The notes under the pieces: generated by a model | The model's input: the letters and a program-made list of their open reading frames with translations, nothing else | What the model was told of the DNA's origin: nothing | Database searches by the model: none | Made by a program: the position numbers and the translations under genes | DNA from: Paenibacillus agricola | Lineage (GTDB): Bacteria; Bacillota; Bacilli; Paenibacillales; NBRC-103111 | Direction: 5' to 3' | Length of the DNA: 64,000 bases | NCBI RefSeq assembly: GCF_011440305.1 | Contig: NZ_JAAOIW010000001.1 | Coordinates: 62,001 to 126,000, forward strand | Part shown: piece by piece, positions 51,513 through 60,963 of the stretch | Position numbering within the stretch: the stretch's first letter is position 1 | Layout: the number at the start of each line of letters is the position of its first letter

Positions 51513-52352
51513 TTATGGATTTACAATCTGAATTTCCGTCGGTGTATAGCTTTGTATACCGGCAGCCCATAGATTGTTTGACATAGTCTGCTGCAGTGCA
51601 GGTAAAATAATAGACCATTGCACTTCAATAGATGTCGAGGCCATGTCCATAATGGGTACCTTTAATGCTTTGATTCGCTGAAGGGAAGCCGCATCAACAG
51701 GAGCATATAAAGCAATCCAGCTGGGACCGTGCTGCTTAACCTGATTTTGAAATTGGGGGAACCAGCCCTGTGCATCGGTCAATGAAATGGTTTCTGCCTC
51801 TTCTGAGGGGGCCCATAGCGAAGGAATGGGCTTACTGGACATCGTGACCCATTCTATCGATTTTCCTAATACTTGCTGCTGCTTCACCCATTCGTTCCAT
51901 TGCTTTTCCATAAAGCCTTCGTCCGTCTGCTTCCACGATACATTGGTTGCTTGAAGGGATGGATCTACGGTTGCAATGGCATCATCAAGAAAAAACCATT
52001 TTTTTTCAGTTAATGTGGTTGCAAGCGGTAAAATTTGTCGATTAAGGTCATTGCCAATCACAATAATATAATTGTAGGGCATTGATTTAATTTGAGTTAG
52101 TTGCTGTTCCTGCAAAGCTTCGGTATTGGCCATCCAATCAAAAGAAATATGGTGGGTATCTCGCCAAGAAAGGAGGGTAGCTGTCAGCGTCGATACCGTC
52201 GCTTCCGCTAAATTTGGTTTAGAAATGAGCAATACTGACATTTTCGAATCCAATAAAGCGGGGTTAATCGCGGGTATACTTTTACCACAGCCTCCCAGCA
52301 CTAACAACAAACACACAACAAGGATTATCCATTTGTATCTTATCGTACTCAA
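51513..52352 (-). CDS. Putative lipoprotein, possibly BMP/Med-like
   Basis: A 279-residue protein with a lipoprotein signal (WIILVVCLLLVLGGC, lipobox LGGC with the lipidated Cys). The mature part has a periplasmic-binding-like look (YNYIIVIGNDLNRQIL, KKWFFLDDAIATVDP, GPSWIALYAPVDAASLQRIKAL) reminiscent of BMP-family or Med-type lipoproteins; this is a weak assignment. The start is TTG. It lies between ymfK and ymfJ, where B. subtilis has no equivalent. Confidence 0.7.
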   Translation of the reverse strand: MSTIRYKWIILVVCLLLVLGGCGKSIPAINPALLDSKMSVLLISKPNLAEATVSTLTATLLSWRDTHHISFDWMANTEALQEQQLTQIKSMPYNYIIVIGNDLNRQILPLATTLTEKKWFFLDDAIATVDPSLQATNVSWKQTDEGFMEKQWNEWVKQQQVLGKSIEWVTMSSKPIPSLWAPSEEAETISLTDAQGWFPQFQNQVKQHGPSWIALYAPVDAASLQRIKALKVPIMDMASTSIEVQWSIILPALQQTMSNNLWAAGIQSYTPTEIQIVNP

Positions 52353-52410
52353 ACTATAATTAGCCGCCTTTCTAAATCATTTAAAATTAAGTATACCATG
52401 AAAGGCAACG

Positions 52411-52433
52411 AAAAGCCCCCTTAGAAGGAGGCT
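52411..52433 (-). terminator. Terminator of ymfJ
   Basis: On the minus strand AGCCTCCT-TCTA-AGGGGGCTTTTC: 8-bp GC-rich stem with one G-U pair, 15 bp after the ymfJ stop. Confidence 0.8.
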
Positions 52434-52447
52434 GCTAACAATTGCGA

Positions 52448-52702
52448 TTAAATTCCAGGTGTAACTAGCTTGACCATGAGCTTGGCAATCGTTCTTTTTT
52501 CTTGCTCATCGGCTACATCCCAAAGCTCTTTCAGTACTCGTTCTTCCTTGTTTTCCGGATCGATCTTGTCCGATAAAAACTCACCGATTTGGAAAGCCAG
52601 CTTATTGATCGTCTCTTCCTTCATACCCGCATGCTCAGCTTGATTGATTCGCTCGTTCAGAAATTGCTTCCACCGATCAAACACCTTTAAAACAGTCGCC
52701 AT
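52448..52702 (-). CDS. ymfJ: DUF3243 (YmfJ-like) protein
   Basis: An 84-residue helical protein of the DUF3243 family: VFDRWKQFLNERINQAEHAGM, then IGEFLSDKIDPENKEERVLKELW and a conserved C-terminal LMVKLV. Function unknown; conserved at this locus in Bacillales. AAGGAGG lies 9 bp before the ATG. Confidence 0.94.
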   Translation of the reverse strand: MATVLKVFDRWKQFLNERINQAEHAGMKEETINKLAFQIGEFLSDKIDPENKEERVLKELWDVADEQEKRTIAKLMVKLVTPGI

Positions 52703-52785
52703 GTTGTCTGCCTCCTTGGAGTCCTAGTATGTGTTGCCACCTTTACTATTCGCCAAACGAAAGCCAACTATACATGCTGCTAAGA

Positions 52786-53547
52786 TCAGGTAAGCCAACC
52801 ACCATTCGGGCTAATAATCTGCCCAGTGATATAGCCCGATTCTGGTAAAGCCAGGAAATAGACCAAGGATGCAATTTCATCAGGATGGGCAAAGCGCCCT
52901 GCCGGAATTTCATTGGCAATGGCTGTCTGCTCCTGTGCATCGAAATTCGCCATCATCGAGGTGTTCACAGCTCCAGGTGCAACTGCATTAACCGTTATGC
53001 CCGAAGGCGCCAGCTCCTTCGCCAACGCCTTAGTAAAAGCATTAATCCCGCCCTTGGTGGTGGAATACAAGACCTCACAGGAAGCGCCCGATATCCCCCA
53101 GATGGAGGAAACATTAATAATTCTCCCATACTTTTGATGGATCATCGATTGCATAAATTGCTGGGTAACCATAAAGGTGCCCTTCAAATTAATGCTCATG
53201 ACATCATCCCAGAGTTCCTCGCTCACATCCGAAAGCAATCCAAAATGCGACACTCCGGCATTATTGACGATAATATCCGGCATCATGCCATGGTTATCCA
53301 GCTTCTCCTGCATCCTCAAGATTTGCTCCTTACTTCGCAGGTCAGCCATCGCTGTCAATACTTGGGATCCATGCTTCATACATTTACGTGCCGTCTCATT
53401 CGCTGATTCATGCGACTGCATGTAATGAATAACGACATTCATCCCCACAGAAGCGAACCGCTCCGATATAGCGGCTCCGATGCCGCCGCTACCTCCCGTA
53501 ATAAGCACGGTTTGTTCGTTAAACGGCCGGCTCCCCACCTGGCTCAT
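52786..53547 (-). CDS. ymfI: SDR-family 3-oxoacyl-ACP-reductase-like protein (YmfI)
   Basis: A 253-residue short-chain reductase with an intact active site: cofactor motif TGGSGGIG, NNAG, Ser in NVSSIWG and the YxxxK pair in LYSTTKGGINAF. The end, ITGQIISPNGGW, is typical of FabG-like members. It overlaps ymfH by 4 bp (ATGA). Its substrate is unknown; the locus order ymfF-ymfH-ymfI is conserved. Confidence 0.94.
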   Translation of the reverse strand: MSQVGSRPFNEQTVLITGGSGGIGAAISERFASVGMNVVIHYMQSHESANETARKCMKHGSQVLTAMADLRSKEQILRMQEKLDNHGMMPDIIVNNAGVSHFGLLSDVSEELWDDVMSINLKGTFMVTQQFMQSMIHQKYGRIINVSSIWGISGASCEVLYSTTKGGINAFTKALAKELAPSGITVNAVAPGAVNTSMMANFDAQEQTAIANEIPAGRFAHPDEIASLVYFLALPESGYITGQIISPNGGWLT

Positions 53548-54830
53548 TTCACTTCACTTCTCACAATGGATACAGCCAATTGGTTCCAGTCAAAGTGCTG
53601 TTTAAGTAATTTGTTGACATCTTCAATAGTCATTTGCTCGTATACTGGCAAGATTTCGAATAAATCAATTTCCTTGAAACGATATTTGGTAAATTCATTC
53701 GCAATCGATTCGGGTGAATTCAATTGGCGAAGAAAGCCTCCGATTTTTTTCTTGCGGCTTCGTTCAAAATCAGCCTGCTTAATGCCTTGCTCCTTAACCT
53801 GGTCGATTTCTTCACGAACCCTGGCGATGAGTTGCTCAGGGTTCGGCGTATCACCGCCAATAACCGAAAACGCATAATGTTCATCAATATTATATTCGCT
53901 GCCAAAGCTATCTGATATCAGTTGCTCCTCATAAAGCTTCTGGTAGATAGCGGAGCTTGGGCTTAGCAGAATATCCATTAATACCTTCATACATAGCTCC
54001 CGCTTGAGCAGGTCGATTCCTAGTGCTGTTTGCTCCGGCTCCTTGCACCCAAACAAGCATTTGGGCAATGATACAGGAAGTATCGTCACTTTTTCTTTGT
54101 TTTTGACCTGCGGCGGCTCTGCCTCAAATAAACGATGAATCGTGCCTTGAGGCTTGTAATCCTTGGCAGCCTGATTGCGTTTGACCAAAGCCATAATTTC
54201 TTCAGGGTCCACCCCACCAACTACGAACAAGCTCATATTGCTGGGATGATAAAAGGTATGGTAGCAGTCATACAGTAAATCCTTAGTAATATCAGCAATC
54301 GATTCAATCGTTCCTGCGATATCGATATGAACCGGATGCTTGTGGTACATCGTTTCAATCAAGCCAAAGTAGGAGCGCCAATCCGGATTATCCTTATACA
54401 TATTAATTTCCTGGCCGATGATGCCTTTTTCTTTCTCGACATTTTCTTCGGTAAAATAAGGATTTTGCACAAAATTTAATAAGGTTTGCAAATTTTCTTG
54501 GATATGGTCAGTAGCTGAAAACAAGTAAGCAGTCCTGTCAAAGCTGGTGAATGCATTGGCAGAAGCTCCTTTGGAGGCAAACACGGAGAAAATATCCCCT
54601 GTAGGCTCCTCAAACATTTTATGCTCCAAAAAATGGGCGATTCCATCCGGCACTTTAATTTCAGGAGCGCCTTCCACCCGAAAATGATTGTCAATGGAGC
54701 CATAATGGGTCGAAAACGTAGCATAGGTTTTGGAAAATCCTTCTTTGGGCAATATGTATACGGACAATCCGTTAGCCAATTTCTCCGTATAGATCGTTTC
54801 TTTGACATGAGGGTACGGGATTGCTTTCAT
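53544..54830 (-). CDS. ymfH: M16 metallopeptidase, catalytically competent subunit (YmfH)
   Basis: A 428-residue M16-family protease. The inverted zinc motif HxxEH is present as His66-Glu69-His70 in GIAHFLEHKMFEE, and the distal Glu is in KEKGIIGQEINMYKDNP. M16 enzymes cleave small peptides in a closed chamber and often pair with an inactive subunit, here YmfF, whose stop is 3 bp upstream. AAGGGG lies before the ATG. Confidence 0.95.
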   Translation of the reverse strand: MKAIPYPHVKETIYTEKLANGLSVYILPKEGFSKTYATFSTHYGSIDNHFRVEGAPEIKVPDGIAHFLEHKMFEEPTGDIFSVFASKGASANAFTSFDRTAYLFSATDHIQENLQTLLNFVQNPYFTEENVEKEKGIIGQEINMYKDNPDWRSYFGLIETMYHKHPVHIDIAGTIESIADITKDLLYDCYHTFYHPSNMSLFVVGGVDPEEIMALVKRNQAAKDYKPQGTIHRLFEAEPPQVKNKEKVTILPVSLPKCLFGCKEPEQTALGIDLLKRELCMKVLMDILLSPSSAIYQKLYEEQLISDSFGSEYNIDEHYAFSVIGGDTPNPEQLIARVREEIDQVKEQGIKQADFERSRKKKIGGFLRQLNSPESIANEFTKYRFKEIDLFEILPVYEQMTIEDVNKLLKQHFDWNQLAVSIVRSEVK

Positions 54831-54833
54831 CGT

Positions 54834-56117
54834 CTACACCCCTTCCTTTCGGTCTCGCAAAAAGTAAATCGTATCCAGCTTAACCTTGTTGGCTGCTGCT
54901 TGTATATCGGATTTACTCACAGCCTCTACAGCTTCGATTAATGAAGGGACTGTACGTTCCACACCCGATAATATATTGTTAAAGTCAAATGAGACCAATT
55001 CAAATGCCGAATCCTGAAGCTGGCGCAAATTGTTGGTAATCATCGCTTTCGTCTGCTGCATCTCCGTGTCGCTAATATCGCCAGCAACCATCGCGGCCAG
55101 CTGCTCCTTAATGATCGTTACGGCCTTCTCATAATTGGCAAGCTCTATGCCGGATTGGATCGTAAGGATGCCCTTATGCCCATCTAGTCTTGAAGAAGCG
55201 TAATAGGCCAGGCTCTCCTTCTCCCGAACATTCGTAAACAGCTTGGAGTGGGGATATCCCCCCAATACACCGCTATACATGAGCATCGTTGGGTACAGCG
55301 GATCCGCATAAGTAGTATATGTTCGCAGCCCCATGTTCAGCTTGCCTTGGTTTACATCAAGCTCCTCAACAATTTCTTTAACCTGCCTGGCGGCAGTATG
55401 GCCGATATCGGTATTATAGCTGCCCACCGTGTCTCTTTGTAAGCCAAAGCTGCTCTCAACCAAAGGAAGGACTTGCGCCAATGTGGTCTGCCCTACCACA
55501 TAAATGTCGATTGGTGAAGCTAGCAGCAACTCCTTATAGTAGGTATAAAGTCCTGCGCTGGTAAGCTGCTTCAGGGCTTCAATGGTTCCTAACGGGTGCA
55601 GTCGGTACGGCTCCTCCTTACACATTTCCTCTATACAACGCTCGGCCGCATATTTCACTTTATCGTTTACGATCGATTCGATCCGTTTCTGCAAGGTGAG
55701 CTTCTCTGATTCCACATATTTGGAAGCAAAATGTCCATCCTCCAAAAAGGGCTTTGTGATCGCTTCTCCAATGAATTGAATGCCTTGCTCCAGCAAAGAC
55801 TCGGGGCTATTCACAAAGTCATCCTGAATCAAATCCATCCGGAATTGCAACATCTGGTAATCGCCGCGCTTGTAAATATCAAAGCCAAAACCGGCTCCGT
55901 ACAAATCGTCCAGCCGTTCGCGAAACTGCTTCGTCTCTGGATAGGTTTGTGTGCCGCGGCGCAATACGAAAGGAATAAAAGCTGTCGGTGTTACCGTATC
56001 TTCCTGCAAGCGGCTGCCGATGTAAACCGAGATTGCATAGGTTTTAAATTGATCCGTAGGCAGCACATGCACACGAATATTACGTACAGTGCCACGTTCA
56101 AAATGGACGTTTTTCAA
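54834..56117 (-). CDS. ymfF: M16 peptidase-like inactive subunit (YmfF)
   Basis: A 427-residue M16-fold protein without the HxxEH zinc motif (the equivalent region reads TAFIPFVLRRGTQTYPE), so it is probably a structural partner of YmfH. The C-terminal M16 domain is recognisable (VLGGYPHSKLFTNVREKESLAYYASS). The start is TTG with AAAGGAG 9 bp upstream. It is first of a tightly packed ymfF-ymfH-ymfI unit. Confidence 0.94.
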   Translation of the reverse strand: MKNVHFERGTVRNIRVHVLPTDQFKTYAISVYIGSRLQEDTVTPTAFIPFVLRRGTQTYPETKQFRERLDDLYGAGFGFDIYKRGDYQMLQFRMDLIQDDFVNSPESLLEQGIQFIGEAITKPFLEDGHFASKYVESEKLTLQKRIESIVNDKVKYAAERCIEEMCKEEPYRLHPLGTIEALKQLTSAGLYTYYKELLLASPIDIYVVGQTTLAQVLPLVESSFGLQRDTVGSYNTDIGHTAARQVKEIVEELDVNQGKLNMGLRTYTTYADPLYPTMLMYSGVLGGYPHSKLFTNVREKESLAYYASSRLDGHKGILTIQSGIELANYEKAVTIIKEQLAAMVAGDISDTEMQQTKAMITNNLRQLQDSAFELVSFDFNNILSGVERTVPSLIEAVEAVSKSDIQAAANKVKLDTIYFLRDRKEGV

Positions 56118-56221
56118 ATGGGGTCGCTCCTTTCACTTTAAGCTTTTATTCAACTACCATTATATTCCTTCACAAACCGAAGAAGCAACCTCAAGGGTTA
56201 CTTCCGTGTATCTACCACAGG

Positions 56222-57028
56222 TCATTTGCAAAAAATATGCTTGCCAATCGTTTTCACCTGCGGTCGTGACCATATCCACTTCGATGTCGCGGTTACTGGA
56301 TTAAAATAATAGATGCAGCCTCCCGAAGGATCCATGCCATTCAACGCATCCAGCACCGCCTTTTTGGCGTTCTCATTAGGGGTCAGCCAAATCTGCCCAT
56401 CAGCTACAGCTGTGAACGCGCCAGGCTGAAAAATAACACCCGATACCGTATCAGGAAAGCTGGCTGACTTTACCCGGTTTAAGATAACAGCGGCAACAGC
56501 AATTTGTCCGGTATAGGGCTCTCCACGCGCTTCGCCGTATACCGCATTGGCCATCAGGTTTAAGTCTTGGGTTGACAGCCCCAAATGGTTAGTCGGCGCT
56601 AAATTGGCATTTTTATCAGGTGCTGCCGGCGCTTCAGTTGTTCCGCCACCGCCGCCGCCACCCGTTGCTGGTGGATTCACAGAAGGTAAATCGGCAGCCG
56701 TCGGGCGATATTCCTTAGTGGCCTCCCATAGCTTTAGCTTCGTTATATCTCCCGCGACCCCGTCCACCTTAATGCCGAACTCGGACTGGAACCATTTAAG
56801 AGAGCGCAAAGTATTATATCCAAAATCGCCATCCACCTCATCATAATAAAACCCTAAAAATTTTAATCTGCCCTGCATTTCATATACGTCTTTGCCTGTT
56901 GCGCCGTATTCAATATCACTCTTGCCGAAGGTTTGCGTAGTCTCGAATTTTTGCTTAAATTGATATCCTGTAAACAAAACCAATAGCAGCGCCAAGGTAA
57001 TGAGCACTAATCGCTTGTTTAATAGCAT
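56222..57028 (-). CDS. SleB-type cell-wall hydrolase (second paralogue)
   Basis: A 268-residue protein with an N-terminal membrane anchor or uncleaved signal (LLNKRLVLITLALLLVLFTG), a PG_binding_1 domain (~30-90; DVYEMQGRLKFLGFYYDE, FGYNTLRSLKWFQSEFG), a Pro/Gly-rich linker containing six consecutive Gly, and a Hydrolase_2 domain (~150-268) with VYGEARGEPYTGQIAVAAV holding the probable catalytic Glu. It is paralogous to the protein at 27962-28612, down to the shared TATSKWIW and IGKHIF-type ending. GGGAG lies 9 bp before the ATG. Likely acts on cortex peptidoglycan. Confidence 0.92.
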   Translation of the reverse strand: MLLNKRLVLITLALLLVLFTGYQFKQKFETTQTFGKSDIEYGATGKDVYEMQGRLKFLGFYYDEVDGDFGYNTLRSLKWFQSEFGIKVDGVAGDITKLKLWEATKEYRPTAADLPSVNPPATGGGGGGGTTEAPAAPDKNANLAPTNHLGLSTQDLNLMANAVYGEARGEPYTGQIAVAAVILNRVKSASFPDTVSGVIFQPGAFTAVADGQIWLTPNENAKKAVLDALNGMDPSGGCIYYFNPVTATSKWIWSRPQVKTIGKHIFCK

Positions 57029-57121
57029 GTAAGCACACTCCCACTTCATATTGATAACTTATTAAGGGTTATTATGAGGAAGGGAACACGCTAATATGCA
57101 CTTTGTCTACAAATTTACCAC

Positions 57122-57161
57122 AAAAAAAGAGCAGTCCGGCATAAATGCCAACCTGCTCTTT
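57122..57161 (-). terminator. Terminator of spoIIIE
   Basis: On the minus strand AAAGAGCAG-GTTGGCATTTATGCCGGA-CTGCTCTTTTTTT: the outer 9-bp stem is perfect and an inner GGCAT/ATGCC stem extends it. It begins 14 bp after the stop. Confidence 0.9.
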
Positions 57162-57174
57162 ATCCCATAGCCTG

Positions 57175-59736
57175 CTATGAACTCAATCGACCTTGGTATT
57201 GCTCCAGTGAAACAAGCACCTCGCGAGGCTTGCTTCCTTCATAGGGACCAACCACCCCTTTGGCTTCCATGGAGTCAATCAGCCTTGCAGCACGCGTGTA
57301 GCCTACACGCATCCGGCGTTGCAGCAAAGAGACCGAGGCCTGCTTCGCTTCCAAGATGATTTGTACAGCTTGATCGTAAAGCTCATCCTCAACCTGGACA
57401 GGCCCATCCGGCTGCTCTTCCACCATTGGCACCATATCCTCCACATAATTCGCCTGCTCCTGCGTCCTGACGAAGTTGACGACTGCTTCTACCTCGCCAT
57501 CAGATAAAAAGGCTCCTTGCACACGTACAGGCTTTGAGGCGCCCATTGGAAGGTACAGCATGTCCCCCCGTCCTAGCAGCTTCTCAGCACCCGCCATATC
57601 CAGGATCGTCCGTGAATCGACGTTCGATGAAACACCAAACGCAATCCTTGAAGGGATATTCGCTTTAATAACGCCGGTAATTACATCTACTGAAGGCCTT
57701 TGGGTAGCGATGATCAGATGGATGCCTGCTGCACGAGCCATTTGGGCTAATCGGCAAATGGCATCCTCCACATCATTCGCGGCCACCATCATCAGATCCG
57801 CTAATTCATCGACGATAACTACGATGTACGGCAGTGGTGCTCCTGATTTTGTATCCAGCAGCATCGCATTATAGCCTTCCAAATTTCTCGTTCCGCTTTT
57901 GGAAAATAGCTCGTACCGCTTCTCCATTTCCACAACTACCTTTTTCAAGGCCAGTGAAGCTCTGCGTGGATCGGTGACTACAGGAGCCAATAAATGAGGA
58001 ATACCATTATACACATTCAGTTCAACCATCTTCGGGTCAACCATCAGAAAGCGTACCTCATCAGGCTTAGCTTTGTATAAAATACTGGTAATGATCCCGT
58101 TAATACAAACCGATTTACCCGAACCTGTAGCACCTGCAACAAGCAAATGGGGCATCCGTGCCAGGTTGCCAACGATAGGCTGGCCAGAGATGTCACGTCC
58201 TAGCACGATCGATAGCTTGGAGCTGGAATCCTGGAACGCAGCCGTTTCCATCACCTCACGCATCGTTACAATCGATACCTCCGCGTTTGGCACCTCAATG
58301 CCAATTGCCGCTTTGCCTGGAATGGGCGCTTCCATACGGATATCCTTGGCTGCTAGCGCCAAGGCGATATCATCGGTCAGGCTCACAATACGGCTGACCT
58401 TCACGCCTACATCCGGTTGAATCTCATACCGTGTCACAGAAGGACCACGAACAACCTCTAGCACTTTAGCTTTCACACCAAAGCTCTCCAGCGTAGCCTC
58501 CAATTTCCTTGCAACCGCCTTGTAATCCAAGGAGTCCGTCCCTTTACCCAAGCTAGGCTTGGATATCAAATCAAAGGAGGGCAGCATGTAAGGAATTCGC
58601 GCCGGCGGCTTATCATTAATTTGAAAGGATACGGGCTCCCCGTTTCCTTCTTCTAAACCACCAACCGAGGCAGGGCTAGCTGCATCTGGAATCGATGAAG
58701 TAACGGCAGAAGCATGCATGGGAGCTACGGACTCTGGGCGTACTAAAGGAATTTGTGCGATTTCTTGCTGTACACGCTCTTGGAAATCACGGATAACAGG
58801 GATAGGCGATTCCTGCTCCACTACTCTTTGGTAAACGGTTTGTTCTACCTCTACGCTGCTATCATCTGCAGATTGAGTCTCCTCCATAGCACCTGCTTGG
58901 TTGGCAGATGTAGTAGCGGAAGCCTGCTTGGACTTCGGCTGCACCAACTCCATCAACAAGGAGCGAGCTTTGCTTGGCTTTTTCGCTTTGCGTTCAGGCT
59001 TTAAGGTTTCCTCATCGAATTCATCATTTGCCATAAATTCTGGGCTAGCTGCTTTCTTTTTGAGCGGAATGATTGTAGCGGCAACCGCTGCCTTCTGCTT
59101 ACGTTCCATCGCTACACGACGTATGTACTGACCTAACAGCGAACCCGCAAACGTTTGCTTGCCTTTTAGCTTGCCTATGATATCCACGATAGAAAGGCCA
59201 GTGATTAAAAGAAAGCCTATAATAAAAAGAATATATTGGATAAGCTTGGCTCCAATTTGGTCAAACAACAAATAGAGCAGACTATACATAGAGGCTCCAA
59301 GCATACCTCCTCCCACCTCATGGGAAAGGATCGATTGAGCCTTGTACGAGGCTTTAAACCAATCGGTTATGTGCAGCCATGATTGGGATAAAACCAGCCC
59401 CGCCTGGATATCACCTTTAGGATACAGCTGTTCAAACCAACTGATATGCTTCATCACCATTAATGCCAATACGATTAGCCATATCCCCGTTTTACGTGAT
59501 GTGCGCCAAGTCGGCCAGCTGCGTTTCACCATGACATACAAACCCGCATAAATAAAAATAAGCGGTATGATGAAATCCCATGATCCAATAAGAAAACGGA
59601 ATATATAGGTAAAGGAGCGACCTACAGAACCTATTTGGGAAAGCGCAATGATGGATAATGTCAAAATAATAATGCCATAAAGCTCATATCTAATATTGGA
59701 TTGAATGACTTTCTTTTTCTTCTTTGGCCTGGCCAA
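57175..59736 (-). CDS. spoIIIE: DNA translocase SpoIIIE/FtsK
   Basis: An 853-residue DNA pump. Four transmembrane helices occupy residues ~20-170, followed by a variable linker (~190-380). The FtsK alpha/beta motor domain has Walker A at 535-542 (GATGSGKS) and Walker B in [12 protein letters not shown]. The C-terminal gamma winged helix (~785-850; [23 protein letters not shown]) recognises directional DNA sequences. It packs the chromosome into the forespore. The start is TTG, with GGGGGTGA upstream. It follows tepA-ylzJ as in B. subtilis. Confidence 0.97.
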   Translation of the reverse strand: MARPKKKKKVIQSNIRYELYGIIILTLSIIALSQIGSVGRSFTYIFRFLIGSWDFIIPLIFIYAGLYVMVKRSWPTWRTSRKTGIWLIVLALMVMKHISWFEQLYPKGDIQAGLVLSQSWLHITDWFKASYKAQSILSHEVGGGMLGASMYSLLYLLFDQIGAKLIQYILFIIGFLLITGLSIVDIIGKLKGKQTFAGSLLGQYIRRVAMERKQKAAVAATIIPLKKKAASPEFMANDEFDEETLKPERKAKKPSKARSLLMELVQPKSKQASATTSANQAGAMEETQSADDSSVEVEQTVYQRVVEQESPIPVIRDFQERVQQEIAQIPLVRPESVAPMHASAVTSSIPDAASPASVGGLEEGNGEPVSFQINDKPPARIPYMLPSFDLISKPSLGKGTDSLDYKAVARKLEATLESFGVKAKVLEVVRGPSVTRYEIQPDVGVKVSRIVSLTDDIALALAAKDIRMEAPIPGKAAIGIEVPNAEVSIVTMREVMETAAFQDSSSKLSIVLGRDISGQPIVGNLARMPHLLVAGATGSGKSVCINGIITSILYKAKPDEVRFLMVDPKMVELNVYNGIPHLLAPVVTDPRRASLALKKVVVEMEKRYELFSKSGTRNLEGYNAMLLDTKSGAPLPYIVVIVDELADLMMVAANDVEDAICRLAQMARAAGIHLIIATQRPSVDVITGVIKANIPSRIAFGVSSNVDSRTILDMAGAEKLLGRGDMLYLPMGASKPVRVQGAFLSDGEVEAVVNFVRTQEQANYVEDMVPMVEEQPDGPVQVEDELYDQAVQIILEAKQASVSLLQRRMRVGYTRAARLIDSMEAKGVVGPYEGSKPREVLVSLEQYQGRLSS

Positions 59737-59814
59737 TACCGCTCACCCCCAAGATCAAATTATACCATACTTTAGGGGCAAGCTTAATCAACTTATAAAA
59801 TTCGGACTTCCGAA

Positions 59815-60036
59815 CTAGCCGACAGGTCGAAATTCCACGATTCTCCCCGGACTGTAGTTGGGATTGAGATAATCCTGAGCATTGCCGCTGCGGATTCTAA
59901 CTATCGCTGCTTGTGTAGCATTCAATGGCTGGACTTCCATGGTAATACCCTGCCAATTAATTTCGATGCTTGGTGGTTGCGGCTGCTCCCACCCGCTCAT
60001 CACAACCTCCATAGGCATAATGGTATATTGGGTCAT
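59815..60036 (-). CDS. ylzJ: YlzJ-like protein
   Basis: A 73-residue protein matching the YlzJ family found between tepA and spo[20 protein letters not shown], then [13 protein letters not shown] and [15 protein letters not shown]. It overlaps tepA by 4 bp (ATGA), with AGGAGG just before it inside tepA. Function unknown. Confidence 0.92.
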   Translation of the reverse strand: MTQYTIMPMEVVMSGWEQPQPPSIEINWQGITMEVQPLNATQAAIVRIRSGNAQDYLNPNYSPGRIVEFRPVG

Positions 60037-60773
60037 TGTACGATTCCTCCTGAGCTTTGCTTGCGATTTTGTTCAATGCGTTGGTTTAATTCACGAATGC
60101 CATCAGCAATGCCGCCAACCGCGTTGATCAATCCGTACTTCACGGCATCAGCACCAATAACCGTCGTGCCAATATCACGAGTTAGTTCTCCCGTTTTAAA
60201 CATCAATTCCTTAATCTTTTCCTCCGTAATTTGTGAGTGACTCGTTATAAACCGGATCACCCGTTCCTGCATTTTATCCAAATATTCAAAGGTCTGGGGA
60301 ACCCCTATAACGAGCCCATTTAACCGGATGGGGTGGATCGTCATTGTTGCCGTAGCCGCAATGATTGAAAAGCTAGACGATACCGCAATCGGCACCCCTA
60401 TGGAGTGCCCGCCTCCAAGAACTAAGGTAACCGTAGGCTTGGACAAGGTAGCGATCATTTCGGCAATGGCTAGCCCCGCCTCGACGTCCCCCCCTACAGT
60501 ATTGAGTACGATAAAAACACCCTCAATTTTCGGATTCTGCTCCACGGCAACAAGCTGGGGAATAATATGCTCGTATTTCGTTGTCTTATTTTGCGGCGGA
60601 AGTACCAAATGCCCTTCAACCTGCCCGATAATCGTCATACAAAATATATTCGATTCACCGGCTGGCGTCATCGTTTGCCCTAATTGCTGAATCGTGTCTA
60701 ACACCGACGCTTTTTTGAGCTCCTCCGATGGATTCGGATTGACGGGCTGCTCTTGTTGCTTCGTATTCACCAT
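60033..60773 (-). CDS. tepA: ClpP-class serine protease TepA
   Basis: A 246-residue ClpP-fold protein. The nucleophile Ser is in [16 protein letters not shown] and the His in [26 protein letters not shown] is the ClpP oxyanion region. The TepA (YmfB) family was named for enhanced protein translocation and is implicated in signal-peptide or spore-protein turnover. There is no export signal. It lies between rnjB and ylzJ; the ATG has AAGGGG ~10 bp upstream. Confidence 0.94.
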   Translation of the reverse strand: MVNTKQQEQPVNPNPSEELKKASVLDTIQQLGQTMTPAGESNIFCMTIIGQVEGHLVLPPQNKTTKYEHIIPQLVAVEQNPKIEGVFIVLNTVGGDVEAGLAIAEMIATLSKPTVTLVLGGGHSIGVPIAVSSSFSIIAATATMTIHPIRLNGLVIGVPQTFEYLDKMQERVIRFITSHSQITEEKIKELMFKTGELTRDIGTTVIGADAVKYGLINAVGGIADGIRELNQRIEQNRKQSSGGIVQ

Positions 60774-60838
60774 GGTTCATTTTCCCCTTTTCTACCGTTT
60801 TATCCCCCTTAGTATGGATAAATACACCTAAAAACATA

Positions 60839-60882
60839 CAAAAAAAACCACCCAAGCAGCTATGAAGGCTGTCTTGGATGGT
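60839..60882 (-). terminator. Terminator of rnjB
   Basis: On the minus strand AACCATCCAAG ... CTTGGGTGGTTTTTTTT: long stem with an inner CAGCC/AGCTG helix and an eight-T tract. It lies between rnjB and tepA, ~82 bp after the rnjB stop. Confidence 0.88.
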
Positions 60883-60963
60883 TCCTTATTTTTCGAAAGA
60901 TACAAGTTAGTTCGATAATTGGTTTATTGTGAAAGGTATCAAGTTTAGACTGGTGGTTTTGGA

